Shown here in pieces: positions 34,897-46,989 of a stretch of DNA of 64,000 nt (the stretch's first letter is position 1; the number at the start of each line of letters is the position of its first letter). The position numbers were made by a program, and so were the translations under genes. This DNA is from Chimonanthus salicifolius (taxonomy: Eukaryota; Streptophyta; Magnoliopsida; Laurales; Calycanthaceae). The notes below the pieces were generated by a model that was given only the letters and a program-made list of their open reading frames with translations, had not been told where the DNA came from and searched no databases. The DNA is taken from contig CM023533.1 in NCBI GenBank assembly GCA_013350335.1, positions 27,200,869 to 27,264,868 on the forward strand, given 5' to 3'.

Positions 34897-35484
34897 CGCC
34901 TCAACACCCAGAATAACTCAAAAAAATGAACAAAGAAATCTTCCCCAATCCCTTCAAACCCTATTAAAGGCCGGAATTCTAAGCAAAACCGAGCAATTTC
35001 ACATAAAATTGGAACCGGGAACTAGATTCACACCGACTAAACGCAAAAGAAAAGGAAATCCCAGTGGTTAAAAACCTAAAGACGTCATTAGATCATCGAA
35101 CCACCTGAAAAAGATTCTTGCGTGCGATTCGCAGGGGAAAAGCAGATCAAAGCCCTAAATCAACGTCCTATTGAGCTAATTTCGCGAGAAATGGACACGA
35201 AAGAAAAGATTGGTCGAGAAACGAACAACGGGAACCTGGAAAAACGACTTCGGAAAGCAATTCAACGGGGGAAAGAAAATATGTGAAATTTGAAGAAAAG
35301 AGAAGAAAGAAACCTAGAATTGGAGAGGAAATGGTTCTGGAGTGATTGGGAAAGGGAAAGAAGTGACGGGCAAGGGCAAGAAGGATGAGATCTGAGAAGA
35401 GAAAGACGCGTAGAAACCCTAGGAAAGGAAGAAGCGGCGAAGGAACGAGAAGCAGTTTCGCAACGTCACTTGGCGTCGGCGAAT

Positions 35485-35526
35485 AAAACAAGGGAACAGG
35501 AGAGAACACGTTTATCTTATATATGT
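35485..35526 (-). promoter_or_regulatory. PAPS core promoter (TATA box)
   Basis: On the minus strand CATATATAAGATAAAC (35526-35511) is a good TATA box. Start of transcription would be near 35488, giving a leader of about 590 bases that may hold an intron. An AAACCCTAGG telo-box-like motif is at about 35415-35424 on +. Together with the + gene at 37800, PAPS forms a divergent pair about 2.3 kb apart. Confidence 0.5.
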
Positions 35527-35529
35527 GGA

Positions 35530-36902
35530 TTAAAAACAGCGTTTCTTTGCTTCTTTTTTCTGCACGCGGTTTCTCTTAGACAGGACTAACTGATTACATT
35601 CATGCGGGTCGGATCTAACTGATTCGGAATCAAAATACAGATCCGATTCTGAAAAATATCGCATATACATATCCGAATTCAAATTAGATTCGGTTATCCA
35701 TTCCAAATGTCCAATTAATTTCAACTTCGGTCCGAATCCGATTCATAGTATTAGTACGTACGTACGTAGATTTTAAGATGTAGTTGTTTTCGTACGTGTC
35801 AATTCTCAAGTCGTAACTTGTAAAAGGAGTCAAGACGTGTCTTAATTCTATGTATTTTTTATTTATATTAAATATAATTTTGATGAGATTATAAATATCT
35901 TTTCAGCTAGGTTTCACATATGTGAAGATATATTAAAAATCGATCTCATTTTTTTAGTTTCGTGCATGATTTTAGACCACGTGAGTACATTCCAATGAGA
36001 TAGATTAAATCAATTATTTCATTGATGCCATGATGTGAAATATAAAAAATAAAAAATCTTAAATAGATTTTTGTTCCCTCGTCTTAACAGTGAAAAGAAT
36101 ACAACAAAAGAAACAAATATGATGATGGCCCTTGCCGCCTTTGTTGTTGCACAATCAATCACACATTGGGGGTGATCAATTTTTATGTTAAATATATAAT
36201 CTAACTAATTTATGTCAAATTAATCTTTTAATTTTTAAGAAGTCAATCTTTTAAGAACTCTCAATAAATCAAAATTTTGTAACTTTAAAATATAAAATAA
36301 TTAATTAGATCAAAATAAAGCAATAATGTAGATGCTCATTAAAAAATATTATCTTACTATAATATCTTAATCTTAATAATAAAAGACACAATTTAGAACT
36401 ACTACCAAATAAATCTTTGACAGTTTTGATTTTTAAATAGTTGTGACCTATGTATATGCTAGAAAGTAAAAATAGAAAGAAATTGTAAAATATCAATTAA
36501 AAATAGAAAATAAATTTTAAGAGTTGATTTTGTGAAATTTGAAATATTGAAGTGATTTTTAAATGGCTAAAAATATGAAAAGAGATTTTATAATTGAATT
36601 TTATGAATTTGAATAATTTAATGTCTTTTTGTGATGTTAATGGCGAAAAATATTAAATTTGAATAAAATGATTTAAAATAATTTTATTCAACTCAATGAG
36701 TTGAGTTGAAAGGATTTGACTCCAAAATAAGTTTGTGTAGAAATGCTCAAAGTTTACAAATGGGATATAATGAGTTGGAACTTAGAAAGACTTGGAGATT
36801 TTATCATATTAACAGTTTAGAGTTAATTAAAAATAAAAATAAATTTATTTAAGATTGAATTTGAGGAGTTCGAAACTTTGAATGACTAATTCAATTTTTA
36901 GA
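35530..36902. other. Intergenic, AT-rich
   Basis: A decayed repeat at 35580-35740 is made of GATCCGATTC and GGTCCGAATCC motifs, and a small palindromic run (TACGTACGTACGTA) lies at 35754-35768. Elsewhere there is nothing I can name. Confidence 0.4.
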
Positions 36903-37658
36903 TATATATGTCACTCTTCAAACTATGAATTAATGTTTGCTTAAATTTTCTTTTACAAATAAATTGTAGATTAAAGTACCAAACACATTATCATATAAAT
37001 ACTAATATATTAAAAAGTAATAACAATATACATTTAGTTTTAAAAAAATATTTATTTATTATTAAGTGAAAAAATAATCTTATACAATTATACTATGTGT
37101 AAGTTTGGTGACAAGAATTCCACTTGGAATATATTTAATAGTTGACCAAAATTACTTAAATTATTTTATTTTTAGAATATAAGTTAGATTTTTTTTAAAA
37201 TTTACATGGAAAATCACGGAATATTTAGAATAAAATCTCTACGGTGAGTCCACTGGCAGAAGCACACTAAAGTTAGAATTTATATATGTCACTCTTCAAA
37301 CTATGAATTAATGTTTGCTTAAATTTTCTTTTACAAATAAATTGTAGATTAAAGTATCAAACACATTATCATATAAATACTAATATATTAAAAAGTAATA
37401 ACAATATACATTTAGTTTTAAAAAAATATTTATTTATTATTAAGTGAAAAAATAATCTTATACGATTATACTATGTGTAAGTTTGGTGACAAGAATTTCA
37501 CTTGGAATATATTTAATAGTTGACCAAAATTACTTAAATTATTTTATTTTTAGAATATAAGTTAGATTTTTTTTTAAATTTACATGGAAAATCACGAAAT
37601 ATTTAGAATAAAATCTCTACGGTGAGTCCACTGGCGGATGCACACTAAAGTTAAACTA
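36903..37658. repeat. 378-bp tandem duplication with SINE-C fragments
   Basis: Copy 1 (36903-37280) and copy 2 (37281-37658) begin TATATATGTCACTCTTC and match almost base for base at an offset of 378. The end of each (about 37187-37275 and 37565-37650) is the 3' half of a family-C SINE read on the minus strand (TACATGGAAAATCACG, CTACGGTGAGTCCACTGG, CACACTAAAGTTA). Confidence 0.9.
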
Positions 37659-37799
37659 TGCTATGCTTGCGGTTTTTGTACTTAAATTAAAAAAGAAATA
37701 TTTAAATTAAATTTAAATAGCGTTCGACGGAAAATGTGAATATGTAAAATATTTTATCATTTATCATACGAAGGGTAATCGCGAAGAATCGCGAATCAG

Positions 37800-40499
37800 A
37801 TGGAAAAGCTGAACAGAGGAGGGAGATTGCAGGGAACGGGGCCTGTGTCTAAGAAGCGAGGAAGAGAGCAGAGAGAGAGGCCACCGCCGGGAACCGGAGG
37901 GGCTGACCAACCGGTCGGGTATATTTTTCTCCAAATCCCTTTTTTCAGTTGTTTGAAATTTTCGTTGTCGATTTCTGCTCTCTCTCTCTCTCTCTGTCTC
38001 TCTGTCTCTCAAAATACTCTTCATCTACTGCTTCTTCTGTGTATTTATTGGAGTGGGTGGATGCGAATGCTTTATTTGGGGCATATAACTCGATTTCCTA
38101 CCCTTTTTGCTGACCTGAATTTTAATGAATTTGAAGTATTTATTATTTTATTATGTGGGTTTTGAAGGAAACTACGAATAAATTTGTTGTTTGTCTGCTT
38201 TTGAGGTTTTATGTTGAATCACAAGAGAAGCTTTCTGTACTCAATAATGTTCCCGGCCTTGTGTTAGAAAATTTGCAAAGGCTAAAATCATATTATCAGA
38301 ATCTAAAAAACATTTTTCGTATTCAAACATTAGTTTAAAGCCTTCTTGTTGAGTATTGAACTGGATATTAAGTTCTTTGCAAGATTGGGAACATGAAGCC
38401 CATTCAAGAGAGGGAGTTTTTTTCATGATGTAAGTTTTTGACTCACTTTCCTTTGCCTGTGACCTTAGCCTTATATGATATCCCCATGTAAATGTCCATT
38501 TCATCTCAAATCTTCTCATAGGAGTTAAATATGCCTTGGTCAAAGCAAAGGTGTATTGTATCTCTCGTGTCAATCCTAGAATCTGTTACTCCATTCACAA
38601 ATAGAGCTTTAGTCACCACCCTCACAAATTCTTTTCTTCATAGCCCAACACTCTACTCCAAAGAGCATTGTGGATCTAATAATTGTTTTATGTAAACATC
38701 ACTTTAAGTGATGGATGACTCTTCTATCACACAAAACTCGGCTAGCTTAGCCTACATTTTACCCAATTCAACTCCCATCCTATTATCTATATCTAGGTCT
38801 TGTCCTTCATGAAATTCTATCATAGATCCGAGGTACTTAAACTTATCGCAAGTGCACAACAAGGTCATAACCAATTTTGATTAGATTTCCCTCTTTATCT
38901 TTTGTTCTACTAAAGTCGTACCCAAGTACTCTATCGTACTTCTACTAATTTTTAAACCATTTGACTCAAAATTCTCCCCCAAGATTTCAACTTGCTATTG
39001 AGTTGGTGTCTCATTTCACTAATTAATATATTATATCATCGACAAAAACCATACACCACGGCACTTCGTTTTGAATTCCCAATGAAAGGTAAGGGCTTAA
39101 AGAAAATTTCTGGTGGAGCCCCACTTCAACTGGGAACTTTGTTGTTACTCTGCAAACAGTTCTAATATTTGTTGTTGCACTATCGTGCATGACCTGAATG
39201 ATCTTTACACTCATTTGGGTATTTTTTTTTTTTTTTAAGAAATTGTTAAATTTTCATCCTCATTTGTCCCCATCTACATGGGGTTAGATTTTTGAGTTCT
39301 ACTTCTTATTTGATCTTATCATAAATCATAAAGTAAGTCACTCCGTTATCAAAAAAAAAAAAAACACTGTTAAAATTTAAAGCCTATAATTTTGTGACTT
39401 TTCTAGGTGCAATATGAAATCTTGGTCTTGATACTGATTAGTCAACTTTGATGGAGATGAATGAGGAGTAAGGGACTACCCTAATTTGTCTGGTGGAGAT
39501 TAGCCAAGGAGGTGATTTTCCTAGCAGCCATCATTGGCTCTCTTTCTTCTCAGACACAGAGAGAAGTTGATGTAGTCTCAAATTTAATTTAATGAGATTA
39601 TTTTGTTTCATAGCACCAGCATGTCTTGAAATGAGTTTCTTGTGTGGACCAATGAAAATATTAATAATTATTAATAATCTTAATCATCTTTAACGAAGCC
39701 TTTGTCCCATCTAGCTGAGGTTGGCTTTTTAATTTCTACTTTCCCAATTAGTAGACTCATATTTTGTTGTACTACAGTTTTACATGATCAAGCTTGTCTT
39801 TTTTCACCCACAACAGTCCTTTGTCTTGGCTGCTGATAAGCACATAATGGAATATCAACATGAGGCGAAGTTTATTAAGAATTTTAATGGTCCATATATT
39901 GTGTTTTATTTGTGTGTGATTTTTCGTTATCAGGAATGTCCCTTCACCAAGAGGAACAAAAGACAAAGCTTCAAGTCTTGCTACTCTTTCACCTGGCTCA
40001 GGGGTATTTTCCGTTTGCCTTTTCTTCATAGAATTTACACTCAAGTAAGCCTTAAGCTTTTGTTTGGATGTTCTTTTTTCCCAGAGTTGATTGTTTTTCC
40101 ATTCCACCCTACACTGGCTATCTGTCTTGATCAATGTTTATGAATGAGATAATGCTCTGGGACAGGCATGATGGGAGAAATGCCGTCCTACCTAAAGTGA
40201 ATTCCAATTTCCATGCTGCTCCAATTGTAGTGTGCAATGGCACATCCAAATGTTCATGAATACTGTTTATTAATTAGGCATGTCAAATGCTTCCTGAATA
40301 AATATATCACACAGTGCTTGTATATCAGGTTCCAGTGACAAATGTATGTAGAATTGATCCGAAGGTTCTACAAGCCAAGAACTTAGCAGTGGCACAGGCA
40401 CAACAGGAAGGGTGTACTGGGACCTATAGAAGCTTTGGTTCACAATTTGGTAATTTTCTTGTGCCGGTAATTCCAACTCTGGCAGATTTAAGCAAGTGA
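37800..40499 (+). CDS. Small protein of unknown function, three exons, 119 residues
   Basis: Exons 37800-37918, 39934-40003 and 40329-40499 join with canonical GT-AG sites and matching phases (2, then 0). The first exon is basic (VSKKRGREQRER), the second reads NVPSPRGTKDKASSL, and the third has the compact part NVCRIDPKVLQAKNLAVAQA and FGNFLVPVIPTLADL. There is no signal peptide or membrane segment. The basic stretch could be a nuclear signal, but that is a guess. The third exon looks conserved, and no other splice pattern I tried kept the frame, yet I do not recognise the family. A broken retroelement occupies intron 1. It is divergent from PAPS. Confidence 0.6.
38330..39225 (-). mobile_element. 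RTE-like non-LTR reverse transcriptase remnant in intron 1 of the small gene
   Basis: On the minus strand 39214-39023 reads IIQVMHDSATTNIRTV, then FPVEVGLHQ, LSPYLSLGI and EVPWCMVFVDDI, the order found in plant RTE-type reverse transcriptases (GLHQGSxLSPYLF and FADD). The following 700 bases can be read in broken frames as the region after the catalytic motif (CDKFKYLGSMI, RSTMLFGVECWAM). It is a dead fragment. Confidence 0.75.
39240..39770. mobile_element. RTE-like 3' tail fragments
   Basis: Two short relatives of the 29335-29645 segment: CCCCATCTACATGGGGTTAG at about 39270, and CCCATCTAGCTGAGGTTGGC at about 39707 preceded by ATTATTAATAATCTTAATC. Both read as minus-strand 3' ends. Confidence 0.4.
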
Positions 40500-41140
40500 A
40501 ATGATGCATATTTTGTAGGTTTCATTTCAAGGTCATGCACCTTTGCTTGGCACTACTATGAGGAAACAAGCTGACAATTGCTGATAATGCTGGTCCTTGG
40601 GTAGAAGAAAATGAGAACCCAATTGCTGGATTCCATGAGTTAGTACCTTTGAGAACAAAATATTCAAATTTCAAAGTCATTGCAATTTATAGATCATAAT
40701 GTTTTGTTAATGTTGGTGGATTTGCTTTCAATATAATAATTCTATCACTTTCTTCAGCAACTACTGTGGTTTGATGCTTGTAAGGTCTAGTTAATCTTAG
40801 TTGTGCCTCGGTGTTGGAGAATACTTCTGTATAAGAAATCTTAAAAGGGACCTTCACTTCTGACGGGCTGGTGATTGGAAAATACTTGAATAAGAAGTAA
40901 CTCTAAATTTTGAATTGATACTCATAAAGGTAATTTTGTCGGGGCCATTGATTATACTTAATTTGTGATTGTGTGATGCTCCATCACATAGAGTAGTTTG
41001 ACATAGCCCATGGGATTAAGGGAACCTGATTTTCTGTTTGAGAAAGCAATTTTCCTTGTTAATGACAAAGCACAGTCTCATGGTTGAAAAACTCGGCACT
41101 TTTTTAAGTGAAGCTGGAATCAAGTTGATTTTATCCCATT
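40500..41140. other. Downstream flank of the small gene
   Basis: Probable 3' untranslated region followed by AT-rich sequence; nothing else is seen. Confidence 0.35.
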
Positions 41141-41154
41141 AAACTTTTGATATG

Positions 41155-41317
41155 AACCCAAGGGGTTGGAGTGATTGTCAAGAACCCACTTCAGGAAGCG
41201 AGAGTCTTGAGTTTAATTCCCACTCCACCCCAAAGGGCCACTCCCTGTAGAGTTACCTATAGGTAGGGAGGCTTGTACATGCTCTGAGAATTAGTCGGGT
41301 GCTCTATAAAACCAAAA
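41155..41317 (+). mobile_element. SINE family A, complete, 14-bp target duplication
   Basis: Flanked by aaacttttgatatg (41141-41154) and aaacttttgatgtg (41318-41331), 13 of 14. It carries GGGTTGGAGTGATTGTCAAG, the B-box-like GAGTTTAATTCCC, the family-A body and an A-rich tail. Confidence 0.85.
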
Positions 41318-41662
41318 AAACTTTTGATGTGGTTTCCAGTTACATGGATTTTTTCTGAATTAATGGATCAGAGGAATAATCTGGTGTATAAAATTTTGCA
41401 TATGGTGTTAGGTTGTTAGTGTTGCCATTTAAGGAATATAACACTGCTCTGCAGGGTAACTGCCTAGCAAGTTTCATGAGCACTGAGCTGATTTCAGGTG
41501 GTTCCATAGTCTCTGGACATTTTAAAGACTTTACGTCTTCAGACTTCCTGTAGGTACAAAAAAATAATAATGAAAGGACCTTACATCTCTCCTTGCTGAA
41601 CTTGACTGGATTAATTATCGGTTTTCCTAGTCATGATACACAAATATGGGGCACAATGAACA

Positions 41663-41915
41663 ATGACATTTTCTCGGTCGAGTCCCTTTTCCCATCAGCC
41701 TATTCCACATATGGGTCATCCTGATCCCCACACATTTGTGGAGGATTCCAACTTTGTTGAGAATTCAAGCCTACTGTTGGGCTGCAGCTTTAGACAAGCT
41801 CTTGACCGGAGGAGACCCCTGAGGTTTGCAGCACATCCCTCTCTAAAAGGTGGAGGGAGCCATGTTAAAATATATGCCGTGGAAGGTTTTATGAACCCGC
41901 AAATACAATTTTTTT
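41663..41915 (+). other. Open reading stretch of unknown origin
   Basis: About 84 codons from an ATG at 41663 are open up to the border of the next SINE and are less AT-rich than the flanks (TFVEDSNFVENSSLL, FRQALDRRRPL). It has no clear splice partner and no recognisable domain. It could be a decayed exon or retroelement piece cut by the SINE. Confidence 0.2.
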
Positions 41916-42099
41916 TAAGATCAAGGTATTCAAATTTTTTAGAATACCTTAACTAATTTTTGAGGCATGTGCAAACTTCTCTTTCTACACACACCGGATA
42001 ACACTATAGAAAGTGACCCTTTTGTATTGAGAATGATTTGAACTCGATATCTCCCACACCAGGTATGTTTTTGGCCTGTTAAGCCAACCCTCATGGGTT
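41909..42099 (-). mobile_element. SINE family A, complete, 14-bp target duplication
   Basis: Flanked by acccgcaaatacaa (41895-41908) and acccgaaaacacaa (42100-42113), 12 of 14. On the minus strand it starts TGAGGGTTGGCTTAACAGG, has a B-box-like TCGAGTTCAAATCAT, and ends in A-runs next to 41909. Confidence 0.8.
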
Positions 42100-42113
42100 A
42101 CCCGAAAACACAA

Positions 42114-43631
42114 CTTGAATCTCAACTTCATTCAAACTCTTTAGTATGAAATAAACAATGAAAATTTGATGATTCAAGTGAGGCATCTATATTGCATTCT
42201 TGTGCATGAACACCAGCACCAACTCAATGAAGATGATAAGTCATATTGCACTGATGTACACTTACAAAGGAAACTAGAAGATCTTATAAAGAAGAGAGTG
42301 ACAGTCTATTTCCGTATCGTTTAATTTGATAAGCTAATAATTCTATATAATACTTGAGACTACTCTTATCTTAATGGCTAGTTTTTTAGAATGAATTTTA
42401 TGTCAAAAATATTATCAAGTCTTGATTTTCTACTATCAGAGCAGGTTAGCAGATTTCAGATACAACGGTTACACATTAGAGGAGAGTGAGCACTTGCACA
42501 TGAGGGAGAGTGGGAGAATGTAGAAGAGAGAAAAATCCAGTGGAGAATGAAGAGAGAACTCTCCCCCAATGGAGGGCTCAACTAATGTGCTTGAGAGTTG
42601 AGACACATGAATATATGACCCACCGCAACCATGTACAATTTTCGAAAAAAAACTATGTATACTAATTAGTAAGATTTAGATTTATTAAATCTAATTCAAT
42701 AAAACCAATTCATATCTTAATATTCTAAATTTATACCTAACGAATCTCTCCAAATAAAATTTAACTTAATCTTCTTTTAAAATTTATTTTTAATTTGTAA
42801 GATTTACCAAATTTGTTGGGTTCCATCGGTCCACCCGTCACTCCCCGTGGTTGAGTCACAAATGAATTTTAATATTCTCTCTCAATGATATTCAACAAAT
42901 AAAATATTTATTTTTCCAAGTTTTTTATATTTCCCAATCATGCATTTTTTTAGTTCTAAATTCACATCTTATATTTATTGCCCAAACTTTTACAAATGAA
43001 TTACATATTAATGTTCCAATATATTCACATTTATAAATACGTATTGAAATATAATATGTAGTTCTTGAATAGTTGTATTCTTATTTGAAAATATAACTTA
43101 ATTTAGTAAATTTACTATTTAAATTATGTTGGCTTTCTAATACTAAAAAATGAATTATTTCATGTTCTAATATTTTCATATTTTTAGTCTTAGTTTTTCC
43201 TACGTCCACAAATTCAGTCTGCCCTAAATCTTATGAAAATTTAAATACATTTTATGTTTCATTTTTACTTTTATATTTTTGTGCTAATTTTGTATCTTTT
43301 GTTTCAGCTGTTCTGTTTCTTATTGATTTTAGAGGAAAAAGAGCGCTGGGTGCATAAGAGCTCAATTTGAGGAAAAAGCGCGCAAGATAATTAATTTATA
43401 AAGTTAATTTGTTGAGGCATGAGAAATAATTAATTTTTAGTAAATTTCATATTTTTACATTATTGTTTTTCTCACACTTTCAATTCTTCTACAAATTATA
43501 TTTATATCTAATTTAAGTTTAGTTGAACACACATTCGTCAATGAATTAAGTAATTTTTAATAATTCCTTATAAAACATATATCTTTTCAATCAATTTATT
43601 TTCACTTTTCTCTTTTTTTCTCTTTGCTCAT
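42114..43631. other. AT-rich intergenic sequence
   Basis: No gene, element border or regulatory cluster is seen in 1.5 kb. A tRNA-like SINE begins at its right end. Confidence 0.4.
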
Positions 43632-43793
43632 ATGGGTGTAGTTCAACCGGTAATCTTCCGCCTTAAGAAGTGAGAGGTGTCACGTTCGAGCCCCCTATAG
43701 TCTCACCTGGTGTACCCTAAAAGCAGTGGATATTACCTGTGGTGGTTTTATGTTGGATTTTTCGCGGTTTTCAACATGTAAATTCAAAAAAAA
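43632..43793 (+). mobile_element. tRNA-derived SINE, family C
   Basis: The A-box-like TAGTTCAACCGG, B-box-like ACGTTCGAGCCCC, GGTGGTTTTATGTTGG and the end TTTTCAACATGTAAATTC plus A-run match the copy at 13930. No clear target duplication was found. Confidence 0.75.
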
Positions 43794-44609
43794 AAATCAC
43801 TATTTAAAATAAACTTAAAAAAATACTTACTTGATTATAAATAAATCAATTTTCAATCAATAGTTTAACCCAAGGCCATTTACTTTTGTTTAAAAGATTA
43901 CCTCCAACGCAAAAATAACATTTATTTATACTTAAGCAAGCAAAAGCAAACATGTAGCCACAGGGAGAGCCATTGATATCCTTATCTCATATTGAAAGTG
44001 AAACTAATTATATATATATATGAAAATACCTGCAAATTTTATGTACAAGGTAAGTTCGAGAAGAGTTCAACTTAACACTTCTAATCTAATCTTAGAAATT
44101 TAGGTGTTCTTGCGAGTTCAATATTTTGAGTTAGTTAGTCCATGTAAGTATTAAAAATACTTAGATTTTTAGTTTAAACATAAGGCAATAAATAAATTAA
44201 AAATGCATGAAAATTTTAATAATTAATTTTCTACATCTTCGAAGTTGAGTTCGAACAATCAATCATTCACTATGAGAAAAACTTTCAAAACTGAACTGTT
44301 GACTAAATTATTCTTGTGATAAAATATTCTAGTTAGATTTATTAAACTAAATGAACTAAGTTATTAATATAATATTATAAAAACATATTAGATTATTAAA
44401 ATTAAAAGTAAATATTGATATTATGAAAAATAGAAAATCATATTATAACTATAATAACGAAATGATGGTGAAAAACAATAATCATTAAAAAATAAATTAA
44501 AATATGTAAAATTACAATAAATTTTAATTAAATCGAAACATCCTTAAACTTAACAGTCTTAAATTCGCGTACTTTAGATTTTAAAAACACCGCCGGAAAG
44601 CACAGTGAA

Positions 44610-44800
44610 GATATTTCTCACGTGGCTTATGCCAATTGCCACGTGGAAAGAACCGAAACTTTTTCCTTGTCTTTAAAGCGTCACGGTTAACAAGACGCCA
44701 CCATTTATCGCCACGTGGCACGCATGAAACTTTTTCCGCACATGCATGTCCACGTGTAAATCATGTGGTGTCAAAGAGATGCCTACGTGTCACAGAGATG
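44610..44800. promoter_or_regulatory. Cluster of five ACGT (G-box/ABRE-type) motifs
   Basis: Within 175 bp are CACGTGGC (44619), CCACGTGG (44639), CCACGTGG (44711), CCACGTGT (44750) and TACGTGTC (44784). G-box/ABRE motifs bind bZIP and bHLH factors and often mark abscisic-acid, light or stress-responsive promoters. No coding gene follows directly; the nearest + gene is hexokinase, 6 kb to the right. Confidence 0.6.
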
Positions 44801-45300
44801 ATTCCGGATTCCCTCTCTTCTGCTCTTTTCGGTTCTTTATTCGGAGAGAGAGAGAGCGCCCTTGTCCTTTTCAAACTGTACTACACAAGTACCCCTTATT
44901 ACCATTAAAACTACAGAAATGCCCTCCTTGTTGATCATCTTTAATTCTCCATGACCAAACTACCCTCCATGATCTTTGGCATCCGGATATACCTATTACC
45001 TACCGATAGTTAGCCTAACTCCCATCTGGACCGCCAAACGTGGGCCCCACTTGACGAACCTTGAATTGATATCCAACCGATAACTGGTTGATCCCAGCCG
45101 TTGCTGAAAGGAATTGACCACCCATCTTCAGACGTTGAATAATTTGCATATATTCATGTAATGTAGTCAAACGCCGTGAACTTTGCAGCTTGTTGACGCC
45201 GTTTATTCTGAATTCAAACTGGAGTGGGCCCCGGGAGATCAGAAAAGTTGTTAATTTTTCGTGACTGCACGTTCACGTTTGGTAGTCTAAAAAAGAATGG
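44800..45300. other. Promoter-like, less AT-rich island without a gene
   Basis: Right of the G-box cluster comes a CT/GA-rich leader-like run (GGAGAGAGAGAGAG at about 44839), then moderate-GC sequence with GTGGGCCCCAC-like words (45048-45060, 45219-45236). No open frame with codon character was found. It may be the remains of a promoter and leader or the start of a non-coding transcript. Confidence 0.35.
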
Positions 45301-45914
45301 AGATTAGTGAAATGATTAATTGTATATTAGTGTTTAAGGTATTATTTCATAAATTTAGACGTAGGGTCTACTAATTGAGATATGGACATATTCGTTTCAT
45401 AAATATGGACGTATTATTTCATAAATTACTTTGATTAATTTTAATATTTCTTAATTCTTAAAATTTATAATTTTATTATTTCAATTAAAGTACTTTTTAG
45501 AGAGTCTCACGCTCAAATAAAGACTTTTATTGAATCTATTTCATTGGATCTATCATCATTTTATTTGGTTGGTCCTATGCATAGATTTTTAGAGTAATAT
45601 TGCACATTCAAGAGTACAGCGTTCCTTTCAAATGTTAGGTGTTTTCATATTTTTTTAAAAACTTGGCATTTTGATATATTTGCCATCTACAAGTGATGAT
45701 CGATAAATTGAAAAAGATAAAAATAATCACTCATGCATTGATGTGTTTTTATTACACCATGCCTCTATGTATAGGTTTAAGTACGAGATTTACAAAAAAA
45801 TCATTTTGACTGAATCATTTAAAGTAGAATTAAATTAATTTAATCAAAATAATTTTATTAATTTTAACCTCAAACAAAAATCTACAAACTCATTTGATAG
45901 GATCTATATTTAAA

Positions 45915-46127
45915 TATGCCCACGGATTTCCTACACCAAACATTTAGGCTTCCACTAGAGGTCGAAAATTTGGCTCATTAGAATTTTTGGCGGATATCTC
46001 ATTTCGGCTGAATTTTTTCTCTCTCCTCAAACTTTTTTTTTTTGAAAATTTCGGTGATTTTTTTTAAAAAAAATCATTTATAAAAATATGCCTATGGGCT
46101 TCCTACACCAAACATTTAGGCTTCCAA
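45915..46127. repeat. Degenerate 170-bp direct repeat spanning MITE end and flank
   Basis: CCTACACCAAACATTTAGG at about 45931 recurs at 46102, and the following left end of the palindrome MITE (GGCTCATTAGAATTTT versus GGCTCATCCGAATTTT) and its T/A-runs recur too. The original insertion therefore seems to have been tandemly duplicated with some of its flank. Confidence 0.6.
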
Positions 46128-46452
46128 CAGGGGTAAAAAATTCGGCTCATCCGAATTTTCTCCTCAATTTTTTTTAAAATTTCGGTGGCTTTTTTTTTAA
46201 AAAAATCATTTATAAAATAAAAAAGGCTATTTTTAAAAAGAAAAGAATTGAAAAATATAAATATCGGTCGAGATATCAACTGGTCCCATGCTGATATTTA
46301 TTTTTTTTAAATAAAAAAATAAAAATTGTCCGATATTCGACCATATCGGCCAGAATTTTTTATCTCAGAAGTCTGTTGGCCGAGTTATCTCTGGTCATGA
46401 AAATTTCAAGACATTTCGCTCGACATGTGTATCAGCCAAGATTTCAACCCTC
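46128..46452. mobile_element. Palindrome-type hAT MITE, copy 1
   Basis: The left end is CAGGGGTAAAAAATTCGGC; the right end is TTTCAACCCTC. The flanking 8-mers gcttccaa (46120-46127) and gcctccaa (46453-46460) differ at one base. The interior has CGATATTCGACCATATCGGC and T/A-runs. Confidence 0.7.
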
Positions 46453-46989
46453 GCCTCCAACCAAACATGCCCACTTGTCTGACGAAATAATTACTTGACG
46501 ACGACAGATAACTATTAGCATAAAATAGCCGTTCTTAGAGTCGTGGAATCTTTCAAGCTAAGAATGAGGAATACTAAATAAAATAAAGAATCTCATGCAG
46601 GAATTGAATCTTCGTTGTTGTCATTCCCATTATAGCTACAGTGTCAAGAGTTGGCATCAGAATCATTGATATTAAACATGAGAGCAAGTGATCCAATTGA
46701 AATAATTTGGTCAGACAGACAGATATTTTTAGTTCAACGTTGGATGAGAATTGAGAATGGCAGTAAATTTGGTTAGGCCTTATGGATAAAACGTTAGATG
46801 GGATGCAAATTTTCCTTTTAATATTTTCTTATATAAGTTATTTATTTATTAATTGATAACATTTAATGCCGATAGCTTTATTAAGAGAAAATAAGCTCAA
46901 ACAATTTTATTTATATTGTTTTTTACATTCATGGATATTCATTTTGACATTCATTCAATCTTTTATTCAATTCTAAATGACTCATAGTC

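Noticed and set aside
35168..35509. 113-codon minus-strand frame in the PAPS leader
   Set aside because: Falls in the CT-rich 5' untranslated region upstream of the PAPS ATG; composition explains the open frame.
39934..40068. Longer exon 2 of the small gene ending at 40059 (donor CAA|GTAAGC)
   Set aside because: It can join exon 3 in phase only in a frame that does not fit exon 1 with a GT donor; the shorter exon ending at 40003 keeps all three exons in frame.
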